Part shown: positions 1-9,202 of the stretch, piece by piece | Position numbering within the stretch: position 1 is the first letter of the stretch | Layout of the letters: every line of letters starts with the position of its first letter | Origin: Deltaproteobacteria bacterium | Lineage (GTDB): Bacteria > Lernaellota > Lernaellaia > JACKCT01 | DNA length: 64,000 nt | Assembly (NCBI GenBank): GCA_020633895.1 | Contig: JACKCT010000011.1 | Location: 62,001-126,000, forward strand | Direction: 5' to 3' | Notes under the pieces: generated by a model | Told to the model about the DNA's origin: nothing | Databases searched by the model: none | The model's input: only the letters and a program-made list of their open reading frames with translations | Program-made: the position numbers and the translations under genes

Positions 1-261
<261 letters not shown>

Positions 262-435
262 GGGGTGCGTGCCCTTTGGTTGAAGCGCGCCCGCATTCGT
301 ACCCGGCGCGAAAGGGCAGGTAGTTTAACACAGAATTGCGACAGGGCGCGCAAGTTTGGGGACCGGCCGGTCCGCTTTGGGAAATTGCGGCGATTTTGTA
401 GGGGAGACGGGGGATTTCGCGGGGTGGAAACAGAA

Positions 436-547
436 GGGTGCCACACTCTTAGGTCGACGCTAGTCGGACAAGGGTGTGCCTTTGTTGTTCCGAAATCGCC
501 GACGCACACCTTCCCTCGAACTTCGTTCTCGTGAAAGTGTGGCACCC
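436..547. repeat. Family 1 palindromic repeat, copy 1
   Basis: This intergenic element is bounded by the inverted repeat GGGTGCCACACT... / ...AGTGTGGCACCC. Each arm also folds back on itself, with CACAC pairing to GTGTG around a small inner hairpin. It begins 8 bases downstream of the pdxA stop on the minus strand and fills most of the pdxA-uvrA gap. Other copies lie at 28318-28424, 33646-33755 (opposite orientation) and 52316-52428, with a half copy at 40004-40046. Nothing else is visible in the 262-554 gap. Confidence 0.85.
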
Positions 548-554
548 GTGCGCA

Positions 555-1529
555 TCACACGGTCAACCCCGCCGCCCGGGCCATCTGCATCGCCATGCGC
601 ACGGCGGCGATCATGCTGGTCGGGGAAGCGACGCCCTGTCCGGCGATGTCCGGCGCGGTGCCGTGGTCGGGGGAGGTGCGGATGATCGGCAGGCCGAGCG
701 TCACGTTCACCCCCTCGTCGAAATGCAGCAGCTTGAGCGGGATGAGCGCCTGGTCGTGCGTGGGGGCGACGACGACGTCAAAATCGCCGGCTACCGCCCG
801 CACGAAGATCGTATCCGCCGGATAGGGCCCGGTAATCTCGATGCCCTCCTTGCGCAGGGACGCGACGCACGGCGCCAGCACGTCGATCTCTTCGGTTCCG
901 AACATGCCGCCCTCCCCCGCGTGGGGGTTCAGGCCCGTCAGCGCGATGCGCGGCGTCTCCAACCCGAAGTAGCGGCGCAGATCCCGGTCGAGGATGCGGA
1001 TTCGCGTCTCGACCAGGGCGCGCGTCAGGACGTCGGGCACGTCGCGCAGGGCCATGTGGATAGTCAGCGGCACCACGCGCAACTTCGGCCCGGCGAGCAT
1101 CATCACCGGCGTGGGGATGCCGCAAAGGTCGGCGATCATCTCGGTATGGCCGGGAAAGTCGATGCCCGCCGCGTCGAGCGCCTCCTTGGTGATCGGTCCC
1201 GTCACCACCGCGTCCACCTTGCGGTCCATCGCCATCGCCACCGCCGCCCGGATGAACGCGGTCTGCAGGCGGCCCCGCGTCGCCAGGTCGAAGGCCGGCG
1301 CCGGGTCCGTCTCGACAGCCGGGTCGACCACCCCCGAGGGCATGACGACCTCCACGCGCCGCGCGGGATCGTCCTCGCGCAGTTTGGCATAGCGGTTGAT
1401 CGATTCGTTGAACAGGCCGGGCAGGCCCACCAGGACGGGTTCGCATTCGGTGACGATCAGCGGCAGGGCCTTGGCGATGACCTCGGGCCCGATGCCCGCC
1501 GGGTCGCCCATCGTCAGCGCCACGCGCAC
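555..1529 (-). CDS. pdxA: 4-hydroxythreonine-4-phosphate dehydrogenase
   Basis: PdxA is the NAD-dependent oxidative decarboxylase of the deoxyxylulose-5-phosphate-dependent vitamin B6 pathway. It makes the aminoketone that PdxJ condenses into pyridoxine phosphate. The 324-residue product starts at GTG (VRVALTMGDPAGIGPE) and has the usual family length. The three metal-binding His positions are visible in FPGHTEM (about residue 128), GLNPHAGEG (about 203) and APTHDQ (about 258). The gene lies 37 bases downstream of a SurA-like foldase gene, echoing the surA-pdxA linkage of enterobacteria, and is last in an apparent operon starting at mfd. A palindromic repeat follows its stop. Identification is secure. 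Confidence 0.95.
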   Translation of the reverse strand: MRVALTMGDPAGIGPEVIAKALPLIVTECEPVLVGLPGLFNESINRYAKLREDDPARRVEVVMPSGVVDPAVETDPAPAFDLATRGRLQTAFIRAAVAMAMDRKVDAVVTGPITKEALDAAGIDFPGHTEMIADLCGIPTPVMMLAGPKLRVVPLTIHMALRDVPDVLTRALVETRIRILDRDLRRYFGLETPRIALTGLNPHAGEGGMFGTEEIDVLAPCVASLRKEGIEITGPYPADTIFVRAVAGDFDVVVAPTHDQALIPLKLLHFDEGVNVTLGLPIIRTSPDHGTAPDIAGQGVASPTSMIAAVRMAMQMARAAGLTV

Positions 1530-1566
1530 CGGTCGCGGCGATGGTTGTCGGTCGTCGGAGGTGTTC

Positions 1567-2583
1567 TCAGAGGGTGGGCTCAGCGCAAAAATCCTCGACT
1601 TTGATATCCACGAAGCTCTTTTTGTACAACTCGGCCTTGAGCTTGCGCATCTCCCGTTCGCTATAGTCGCGACGCAGTTCCATGCCGATCTGATCGCGCA
1701 CGTCCTCGAAAGCCTTGGTGCCTTCCGCGCTGCGATCCTCGACTTTCAGGATGAAAAATCCCGCCGTGTCGCGAAACACCGTCGAAATCTGCCCCGGCGC
1801 CAGATCGGCCACCGCCCGGCGGTAATCGCGCTTGAGTTCCGAGTCCAGCAGGAATGTGCCCAGATATCCGCCCTTGATCGCCGAGCTGCCGTTGGAAACG
1901 GAGCGGGCCGTCTGCTCGAAATCGGCCCCGGCCAGCAGGGATTCGTACGTGGCCGCCGCCTTGTCGAAGATCGCCTTGGTCTCGGCGTCGGTGGCCAGGG
2001 CCGGAACGTTGAAGCGGATCTCCCGCAGGCTCACGCGGGTGTCGGCGACGTACTGGTCCTGGTGCTGCTGGTAATAGGCCCGGGCGTCCTCCTCGGTGAC
2101 GTCCACCTTCTCGCGCAGGCGGAAGCGGACGTATTGCTCGGTGAGGATCTGCTTGCGGATCTGATCCCGGAACTCGTCCATGGTTTTGCCTTCCCGGGCC
2201 AGTTGGCGCGACAAGTCGTCCCGGGACATGTTGTTGAGCGACAGGATCTTCTCCAGGCGGGCGTCCACGTCCTGGTCCTCGATGGGAATGCCCAGGCGGG
2301 CGACTTCCCGCTCCAGCAGCTTCTGCTCGATGATCGCGCGCATCGCCTCGCTCTTGAGATTGCAGATGCGCTTCTTTTTGACATCCTCCGCGTCGTCCGA
2401 ATTGAGAACGGCGCGAATGGACCCGGCGGCGGCGGCCTCCACCTCGAAGGTGGTGATGACTTCTTCGTCCACCACCGCGGCGATGCGGTTGATGATCTCC
2501 GCGCGCGCCGTGCCCGCCGGCGTCAATATCAGCGCCAACGTCAGCGCAATCGCGACGATCGATGCTACAACGGCCTTGTTCAC
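1567..2583 (-). CDS. SurA-like periplasmic peptidylprolyl isomerase
   Basis: This is a predicted periplasmic chaperone/foldase of 338 residues. A Sec signal peptide (residues 1 to about 28, ending TARAE) is followed by the SurA-type N-terminal segment INRIAAVVDEEVITTFEVE. A helical region comes next, then one parvulin domain around residues 175-275 (VSLREIRFNVPAL ... GGYLGTF ... FILKVEDR). E. coli SurA has two parvulin domains and this protein has one, so the symbol is withheld. Its ATG overlaps the stop of the upstream PPIase lipoprotein by four bases (ATGA), implying translational coupling. The family is known to escort outer-membrane proteins; that role here is inferred. Confidence 0.88.
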   Translation of the reverse strand: MNKAVVASIVAIALTLALILTPAGTARAEIINRIAAVVDEEVITTFEVEAAAAGSIRAVLNSDDAEDVKKKRICNLKSEAMRAIIEQKLLEREVARLGIPIEDQDVDARLEKILSLNNMSRDDLSRQLAREGKTMDEFRDQIRKQILTEQYVRFRLREKVDVTEEDARAYYQQHQDQYVADTRVSLREIRFNVPALATDAETKAIFDKAAATYESLLAGADFEQTARSVSNGSSAIKGGYLGTFLLDSELKRDYRRAVADLAPGQISTVFRDTAGFFILKVEDRSAEGTKAFEDVRDQIGMELRRDYSEREMRKLKAELYKKSFVDIKVEDFCAEPTL

Positions 2584-3611
2584 GACAGACGCACCTCCGC
2601 CAGAAGATCCTCGTTATAACGCACATCCGCCGTCACGCGGATCTTCTCCATGTAGTCCTCGAACGCGGCCTTGGCCTTGCGCTCGCGGATTTCGTCGACC
2701 AGCTCGCCGCGCACCTTTTCCAGCTCGAGCCGATGGGCCTCGTGCCGATCGGTGACGCGCAGGATATGAAATCCATACTCGGAACGCAAAATCCCCGAGG
2801 TCTGCCCCACGGTCAGGGTGAAGGCGTTTTTCGCGATCACCTCGGGCATCTCCCCGGCGGCGAAAAATCCCAGGTCGCCGCCCAGGCGCGCCTCCGGGGC
2901 CTTGGAAAAACGCCGGGCCAGATCGGCGAAATCAGCGCCGCCGTAGAGTTCGACCAGGATCTTCTCCGCGTCGGCCTCGTTGGTCACGAGGATCTGGTTG
3001 GCCCGCACCTTTTCCGGCACCTGAAAGCGGTCGGCCTGCAGGCGATACTCGGCGAAGACCTCCGAATCGTCGACCCGCACACCCGGCAGCACCGCCTTTT
3101 GGATCACCCGATCGATCAGAAGCTGACGGGCAATCTGCCCCTCCAGTTTCGTCCGGGAAAACTGCTCCCGACGCAGCATCGCCTCGAACTCGCCGTCCGG
3201 ATAGGCCTTGGCCATTTCGTCCATCCCGGCGGCCACGTCCTCGGGCGTCACGGTCACGCCCAGGGCGACGGCCTGCTGCTTGAGCAGGATTGTCTCCACC
3301 ATCTCGGACAGGAAAACGGCCTTGATCTGCAACTGCGTCATGGGGTCTTCGGGGATCGCGGTGATCTTGCCCGTACGCGCCTCGGAAAAGGCCTGCTCAA
3401 ACTGCTCCACGCTGATCGTCTCGCCGTTGACCGAAGCCAACACATCGCCGCCCAGGCCCGACGTCGCCGGTTTCGACGCCTTCTGACACCCCGAAACCGA
3501 CAATGTCGCCACGATCAACGCCGCCGCCAACCATCCCGACACCCGCCGCGCGACACGGCCGGGCACGCGGATCTCGAAAAATCGTGGGCGGGAAGGCGTT
3601 TGGTGGTGCAT
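2580..3611 (-). CDS. Parvulin-type peptidylprolyl isomerase lipoprotein
   Basis: This 343-residue protein resembles PrsA/SurA foldases. After a basic N-terminus, a hydrophobic stretch ends in the lipobox SVSGC, so it is probably lipid-anchored facing the periplasm. A SurA-N-like region (VLASVNGETISVEQFEQAF) is followed by a parvulin domain around residues 200-300. That domain shows RANQILV, FADLARRFSKAP, LGGDLGFFAAGEM and YGFHILRVTD, the conserved parvulin landmarks. It is the middle of three consecutive PPIase genes between mfd and pdxA, and its stop overlaps the start of the next. The N-terminus is unusually long before the signal core (about 26 residues), so a start inside it is possible. 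Confidence 0.88.
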   Translation of the reverse strand: MHHQTPSRPRFFEIRVPGRVARRVSGWLAAALIVATLSVSGCQKASKPATSGLGGDVLASVNGETISVEQFEQAFSEARTGKITAIPEDPMTQLQIKAVFLSEMVETILLKQQAVALGVTVTPEDVAAGMDEMAKAYPDGEFEAMLRREQFSRTKLEGQIARQLLIDRVIQKAVLPGVRVDDSEVFAEYRLQADRFQVPEKVRANQILVTNEADAEKILVELYGGADFADLARRFSKAPEARLGGDLGFFAAGEMPEVIAKNAFTLTVGQTSGILRSEYGFHILRVTDRHEAHRLELEKVRGELVDEIRERKAKAAFEDYMEKIRVTADVRYNEDLLAEVRLS

Positions 3612-3740
3612 GGCTTTGCGTCTCGGTTGCCCGCGCCGGTCGTTGTGAACCGTTCGCGGCGCATAAACATAGCGGCGGACGATAACCGTCCGCCGCCGTG
3701 TGCTCTTGGATAATTGTGGGGCGCACGGCCCGCCGGATCG

Positions 3741-4748
3741 TTACTCGCCGTCTTTATCCGGGCCGCTTTTCAGCATGGACGGCATGCCGGGCATGGACGG
3801 CTCGTCCGGAGCGCCCGCGTCCGGATCGTCGGACAGCAGATCTTCCTTGACGGTCACGGGGAAGCGCTTGCGCAGATTGTCGGTGAACCCGTCGATGCTG
3901 GCGCGCTGGGCCTCCTGCTGGAGCTTGCGTTCGATCTGTTTTTCCACGGTCTCAAACGGCTTGGGCGCCGCGGCTTCCTTGCTGATGAACTGGACGATGT
4001 TCCAGCCCCGGCGATCCTTGAACGGCTCGGAGACCTCGCCTTCCTTGGTCATGGCGAAGGCGACCGCGTCGAACTCGCCGGACTTGAGGCCCTTGCGGAT
4101 CGGAGGCAGCTTGCCGCCCTTCTTGGAGGAGCCCCGGTCCTCCGAGTATTCCTCGGCGGCCTTCTCGAAGGTGATCTTGCCCGACTTGATGTCGTTGGAG
4201 ATGCTCTTGGCCTTGGCCTCGACTTCGGCGGCCTTGTCGTCCGCGTCACCCTTGCGCACGCGCAGCAGGATGTGGCGAACCTCCACCTTCTCGGGCGTCT
4301 CGTACTCTTCCTTGTGCTCTTCGTAGTACTTCTTCACCTCGTCCGCGGAGATTTCGGGACGATTTTCCATCATCTCTTTTTTCACCCGGCCGGCCAGGAT
4401 CGACTTCTTGATCTGGTTGAGCTGGTCCTGGATTTCCGGATCGTCGGCGTACCCCTTGGACAGGGCCTCCTGATAATAGAGTTCTTCCTGCACCAGGCGG
4501 TCCAGGTACTCCATCTTGCCCTTCTTGGTGGCCACGCGCTTGCGGTAGAAGGGGGGAATCTTGTCCAGCTTGGACTGGAAATCTTCCAGCGTGATGGTCT
4601 CGTCCCCCACCTTGGCCAAGGTGGTGCCGCTCTTCTTGGCCGAGCCGCCCGAGGCGCTCGAACCGGACCCGCCGCCCTGCTGGCAGGCCGCCGCCGACAA
4701 GGCCAGCATCATGGAAAGGGCCAACGCCCAAAGCATCGTCTTTTTCAT
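3741..4748 (-). CDS. Parvulin-type peptidylprolyl isomerase lipoprotein
   Basis: This predicted foldase of 335 residues begins MKKTMLWALALS. I chose the start at 4748 because AAGGAG sits about 10 bases before it; in-frame ATGs at 4757 and 4781 are too close to that site or lack one. The lipobox SAAAC is followed by a Gly/Ser linker. The N-terminal domain (LAKVGDETITLEDFQSKL) precedes a parvulin domain around residues 175-285, with VEVRHILLRV, KKGGKLPPI and GWNIVQFIS. The acidic Pro/Met-rich tail is not part of the domain. It lies 57 bases after mfd on the same strand and opens the PPIase cluster. Substrates are unknown. Confidence 0.88.
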   Translation of the reverse strand: MKKTMLWALALSMMLALSAAACQQGGGSGSSASGGSAKKSGTTLAKVGDETITLEDFQSKLDKIPPFYRKRVATKKGKMEYLDRLVQEELYYQEALSKGYADDPEIQDQLNQIKKSILAGRVKKEMMENRPEISADEVKKYYEEHKEEYETPEKVEVRHILLRVRKGDADDKAAEVEAKAKSISNDIKSGKITFEKAAEEYSEDRGSSKKGGKLPPIRKGLKSGEFDAVAFAMTKEGEVSEPFKDRRGWNIVQFISKEAAAPKPFETVEKQIERKLQQEAQRASIDGFTDNLRKRFPVTVKEDLLSDDPDAGAPDEPSMPGMPSMLKSGPDKDGE

Positions 4749-4805
4749 CGTCCTCATACTCCTTGACGATATTCGGCGCACGCCGATCGGCGTTCACCTG
4801 TCACA

Positions 4806-7800
4806 TTAAATCTCAACTTCGGATCCCGACGCGTTGCCCAAGTTGTCGGAGGAACGGCGGTTTCTAACACACATCGAAAGCGCGTTCAAGCCCGACTGAA
4901 CAGCGTCCGGCACCGATTCGGGCCGAAGTCGTCCCACCTTTTCCATGAGCCGACCGTCCGGCAAAAGACGGAAGCGGGACGCGTCGGCCGTCACCATCGC
5001 CACCAGCGCCGAGGCCGTCACCGGGGTCGATTCGTGGAAGGCGAACACCAGGTTCTCTCCCGAATAGTCGATCCCGGTCACGCGTAGGGGCTGGGCGGTG
5101 ATTTTGATGCGCATCACCGTCAAAAGGTTCCCGACTTCGAGAGGAATTTCTCCGAACCGGTCCAAAAGTTCGTCCCGGATCGCTCCCAGGGCGTCCGGAT
5201 CGCCCGCGTCGGCGATGCGTTTGTAGGTCGCCAGGCGCACCGACGCCTCGGGAACGTAATCCTCGGGGATGAAGGCCGGCAGGGGCAGATTGATCTCCGT
5301 GTCGATCTTTTCCTCGACCACCTCGCCCTTCAGGCGCGCGATCTCGTCGTCGAGCAGCTCCCGATAAAGCTCGTAGCCGATCATGGCGATCTGCCCGGAC
5401 TGTTCGGCCCCCAAAAGGTTGCCCGCGCCGCGAATCTCCATGTCCTTGGCCGCGATCTTGTAGCCGCTGCCCAGGTCCGTGAAGGTCTTGATGGCCGCCA
5501 GGCGCTTGCGGGCGTCCTGGCTGACGTTGGCGCCCTCGGGGATGACCAGATAGCAGTACGCCCGCACCTTCGAGCGCCCGACGCGGCCGCGAAGCTGATA
5601 GAGCTGGGCGAGGCCCAGGTTGTCGGCCCGATTGATGATCATGGTGTTGGCCTGGGGGAAATCCAGGCCCGAACCGACGATGGTGGTCGCCACCAGGATG
5701 TCGTAGCGATGCTCGGCAAAGTCGATGAGCAGCTCCTCGATCTGATCGCCGTGCATCTTGCCGTGGCCGACCCGCACCCGCGCCTCGGGAGCCAGACGCC
5801 GGACCTTCTCGGCGATCACATCGATGCCCTCGATGCGGTTATGGATGAAGAACACGCTGCCGCCCCGGGCCAGTTCCCGGTGGATGGCCTCGCGCAAGCT
5901 GTCGTCGTCCCAGCGCGTCAGGAAGGTGCGCACCGCCAGCCGGTCCTCGGGGGGCGTGTTGATGACCGACAGATCGCGAATGCCCATCAGGCTCATATGC
6001 AGCGTGCGGGGAATGGGCGTGGCGGTAAGCGTCAGGACGTCCACCTCCTCGCGCATCTGCTTGATGCGTTCCTTCTGGGCGACGCCGAATAGCTGTTCCT
6101 CGTCGACGATGAGCAGGCCCAGGTCGTGAAACTTGATGGATTTGCCCAGCAGTTGGTGCGTGCCGATGATGACGTCGCAACGGCCGTCGGCCAATTCCTC
6201 CCGCGTTTTTTTGCGGTCCGCGCCGGAGACGAATCGGGACAGGGAGCGAACGTTCACGCCGAAAGGCGCCATGCGGGCGGCGAAGGTGCGGGCATGCTGG
6301 AAGGCGAGGGTCGTGGTGGGCACGAGCACCGCCACCTGCTTGCCGTCGAGCACCGCCAGGAACGCGGCGCGCAGCGCCACCTCGGTCTTGCCGAAGCCCA
6401 CATCGCCGCAGACCAGCCGGTCCATGGGCCGCCCGGCGCGCATGTCGGTCAAGGTATCGTTGATGGCCGAAAGCTGATCGGGCGTCTCGTCGTAGGGAAA
6501 GGTCGCCTCGAACTCGGCGAAGGACTCGCCCCCCTCGGCGTAGACGTGCCCCGGCCGCGTCGCCCGCGCGGCGTAGAGCTTGAGCAGGTCCTGGGCCATC
6601 TTGCGGATGGCGATGGCCGCCTTGGCCTTGACCTTTTCCCACGAACCCGAGCCCAGCTTGTCGATGATCGGCGCGGCGCCGGTGCCGATGAAGCGCTGCA
6701 CCTGGGAGAGGCGGTCGACGGGCAGGTAGAGCTTGTCGCCCCCGGCGTATTGCAGGTGGACGAATTCGCCGTCCATGCCCCCGACGGACAGGCGCTCCAG
6801 ACCCTGGTAGATACCGATGCCGTGCTTGAGGTGGACAATGGCGTCGCCGTCGGCCAGGTCGCCGAAGTCGGTGATCGGCTCGCCCTTGCGTCCCTTGAGA
6901 CTTTCCGAGTGGCGGCGGGGGCCGAAGATCTCTTCCTCGGTGACGATCGCCGCCCGCGCCGAGGGGATGACCGCCCCGGCCGACAACTCGGCCGTGACCA
7001 CCGGCACCTTCGTCGTCCAAGGCAGGGACAGCGCCCCGGCCAGGCCCCCCTCCGGGTCCACCAGCGTCGCCAGGCCGTAGCCGTCCAACAGGCGCGTCAG
7101 GCGATCCACCCCCGACGCCGACCGGGCCACCAGGGCCACGCGCACCTTGTCGGCCTGCCATTGGCGGACGCGCTCGGTGAGCGGTTCGAGCATCTTGTCC
7201 TCGTTGGCCTTGGCCAGGATCTCTTCGCGCAGGCCTTCCAGGGTCTGGGTGTCGTAGCGCTTGTGCTCGCCCTTGCCCCGAGGCAGCACCGCCTCCACGC
7301 CCAGACACACCTGACGGCACCGATCCAGCCGGGCGATCAGATCCTCGGGATCCAGGAACAGATCCCCGATCGGCACGCACAACTTGCCGACATCCAACGC
7401 CGCCTCGTGACGCTGATGGATCAGGTCGTGCTCGATGTGGCGCATGGCCTCCACCGTCTCCGGCTCGACGGTCACGACCAGCGCGTCGCCGGGCAGATAT
7501 TCGGCGATGGTGTCCAACTCGTCATAGAACAACGGCAGCAGGAACTCGACGCCCGGACTCTGCAACCCGGCCTTGACCTCCTCCACCAGGCGCTCGCGGA
7601 CCTTGCGGTCGATGTTCTGCTCGTCGGCCAGGGGCTTGATCTTGCCGGCGAAGCGGGCCGTGCCCTCCTCGTCGACGATGGTCTCCCGACAGGCGAAGAC
7701 CGACGCGGCGTCCACGTGCTTGCGCGTCGTCTGGCGACCGGGGACGAACAGGCGGACGGACGCGATCTCGTCGCCGGACAGCTCGATGCGCATCGGGTCG

Positions 7801-8384
7801 GCCGACAGCGGACTCCAAAAATCCACCACCGCGCCGCGCACCGCGTATTCGCCCACATCCTCCACCAGAGGCACCCGGTGGTAGCCCGATTCCTCCAGCG
7901 CCAGCACCACCAGATCCCGGTCCACCTCCTCGCCCACGCGCAAATCCAGCGCCGAGGCCGACAACTTCGCCCGAGGCACCACCCGCTTGAGCAACGCCCC
8001 CACCGGCGCGAAGACGACCGCGTTCGAACGGGGTCGCTGCAGCGCGGCCAGGGCGGCCATGCGTCCGGCGACGATGGAGTTGTGGGGCGACAGGGATTCG
8101 AAGGGAGCGACATCGAACGGGGGATAGAGGAACAGGCGCTCGACGGTCGGACTTCCGGCAAGCAAAGCGGTCAGGTCGCCCATCAGGCGCTTGGCGGCCG
8201 CTCCGTCGGCGGTCTGCACCAGGATCGGCCCGTCGTGGGCGGCCAGCACCTGGGCGAGCGCCATCGCCTGGGCCGCGCCCCGTAGGCCGGAGACGGCCAG
8301 ATCCGACGGCTCCGAACGCAGATGGGCCCGCACCTCGTCGAAGGCGGGCAGGAGCAAGGCGTTGTTCACGGACACGTCGGGCAT
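4806..8384 (-). CDS. mfd: Transcription-repair coupling factor
   Basis: Mfd is the DNA translocase that removes RNA polymerase stalled at lesions and recruits UvrA. The 1192-residue product is of normal length. The N-terminal UvrB-homology region is followed by the RNA-polymerase-interacting domain (about residues 500-555, DGDAIVHLKHGIGIYQGLE). The RecG-like motor follows, with Walker A GDVGFGKTE near 660, DEEQ in LLIVDEEQLFGV near 762 and the QLRGRVGRS motif further on. The C-terminal region carries the autoregulatory domain. It heads a minus-strand run with three PPIase genes and pdxA, and uvrA is encoded on the same strand downstream, so two nucleotide excision repair proteins are close together. 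Confidence 0.97.
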   Translation of the reverse strand: MPDVSVNNALLLPAFDEVRAHLRSEPSDLAVSGLRGAAQAMALAQVLAAHDGPILVQTADGAAAKRLMGDLTALLAGSPTVERLFLYPPFDVAPFESLSPHNSIVAGRMAALAALQRPRSNAVVFAPVGALLKRVVPRAKLSASALDLRVGEEVDRDLVVLALEESGYHRVPLVEDVGEYAVRGAVVDFWSPLSADPMRIELSGDEIASVRLFVPGRQTTRKHVDAASVFACRETIVDEEGTARFAGKIKPLADEQNIDRKVRERLVEEVKAGLQSPGVEFLLPLFYDELDTIAEYLPGDALVVTVEPETVEAMRHIEHDLIHQRHEAALDVGKLCVPIGDLFLDPEDLIARLDRCRQVCLGVEAVLPRGKGEHKRYDTQTLEGLREEILAKANEDKMLEPLTERVRQWQADKVRVALVARSASGVDRLTRLLDGYGLATLVDPEGGLAGALSLPWTTKVPVVTAELSAGAVIPSARAAIVTEEEIFGPRRHSESLKGRKGEPITDFGDLADGDAIVHLKHGIGIYQGLERLSVGGMDGEFVHLQYAGGDKLYLPVDRLSQVQRFIGTGAAPIIDKLGSGSWEKVKAKAAIAIRKMAQDLLKLYAARATRPGHVYAEGGESFAEFEATFPYDETPDQLSAINDTLTDMRAGRPMDRLVCGDVGFGKTEVALRAAFLAVLDGKQVAVLVPTTTLAFQHARTFAARMAPFGVNVRSLSRFVSGADRKKTREELADGRCDVIIGTHQLLGKSIKFHDLGLLIVDEEQLFGVAQKERIKQMREEVDVLTLTATPIPRTLHMSLMGIRDLSVINTPPEDRLAVRTFLTRWDDDSLREAIHRELARGGSVFFIHNRIEGIDVIAEKVRRLAPEARVRVGHGKMHGDQIEELLIDFAEHRYDILVATTIVGSGLDFPQANTMIINRADNLGLAQLYQLRGRVGRSKVRAYCYLVIPEGANVSQDARKRLAAIKTFTDLGSGYKIAAKDMEIRGAGNLLGAEQSGQIAMIGYELYRELLDDEIARLKGEVVEEKIDTEINLPLPAFIPEDYVPEASVRLATYKRIADAGDPDALGAIRDELLDRFGEIPLEVGNLLTVMRIKITAQPLRVTGIDYSGENLVFAFHESTPVTASALVAMVTADASRFRLLPDGRLMEKVGRLRPESVPDAVQSGLNALSMCVRNRRSSDNLGNASGSEVEI

Positions 8385-8612
8385 TTTCCTTCTCGCGAGC
8401 GAAGGGGCGGCTATGAGGCCGCAGGCGGCCGGGCGTTGTCAAGACCGACGCCAACGTGAGTTTCCTTGCGCCCAGGCCCCATCCCCGGCGCCGACGGCGT
8501 TTCGTTTCTTGGTCGGCGCTCGGGCGTCGGGTATCGTGACCACGGTGCGACAAGGGCCTTATCGCGCCGCCGAACGTCGGATGATTTGAAGTCTCTTTGA
8601 AAGGAGCCGGGC

Positions 8613-9140
8613 ATGTCCCTCGAGGGAAAAACCGTTTTCATTCTCGTCGAAAAAATCTACGAAGACCTGGAACTGCAATATCCCCGCGTGCGTTTCCTGG
8701 AAGCGGGCGCCACGGTGAAAATCGTCGGCCCCCAGGAGGGCGCGACTTATGAATCCAAGCACGGTTATCCGCAAAAGGCCGACGTCGCCGCCAAGGACGT
8801 GAAGGGCTCGGACTGCGACGCGTTGATCATCCCCGGCGGCTACTCGCCCGACCACATGCGACGCACCCCCGACATGGTGCGGGTCGTCCAGGAGGCCTAC
8901 GACGCCGGCAAGGTGGTCGCCGCGATCTGTCACGCCGGGTGGATGCTCTGCTCGGCGGATATCGTCCGTGGGCGCAAGGTGACGGGATTTTTCTCCATCA
9001 AGGACGACCTGGTGCATGCCGGGGGCGAGTATGTGGACGAGGAATGCGTCGTGGACGGGAATCTCGTGACCAGCCGCACGCCCGCCGACCTGCCCGCGTT
9101 CACCAAGGCGATCCTCAAACTGCTGGGCGACGGCGAGTAG
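8613..9140 (+). CDS. DJ-1/PfpI family protein (class I amidotransferase-like fold)
   Basis: This 175-residue protein is related to PfpI/YhbO-type proteases and deglycases. The nucleophile elbow AAICHAGW places the conserved Cys at about residue 106, followed by His, and LIIPGGYSPDHMR is the glycine-rich loop of the family. Proteins of this group are described as stress proteins acting on damaged or glycated proteins; the actual reaction here is unknown. GAAAGGAG lies 8 bases before the ATG. The gene diverges from mfd, with a 228-base gap in which I see no other feature. The next plus-strand gene starts 62 bases after its stop. Confidence 0.9.
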   Translation: MSLEGKTVFILVEKIYEDLELQYPRVRFLEAGATVKIVGPQEGATYESKHGYPQKADVAAKDVKGSDCDALIIPGGYSPDHMRRTPDMVRVVQEAYDAGKVVAAICHAGWMLCSADIVRGRKVTGFFSIKDDLVHAGGEYVDEECVVDGNLVTSRTPADLPAFTKAILKLLGDGE

Positions 9141-9202
9141 GCCGCGTGGCTGAAACCTCGCCGATTCTCGACACGCCCGGTACGGCGGCCTAGGATCGGG
9201 AT

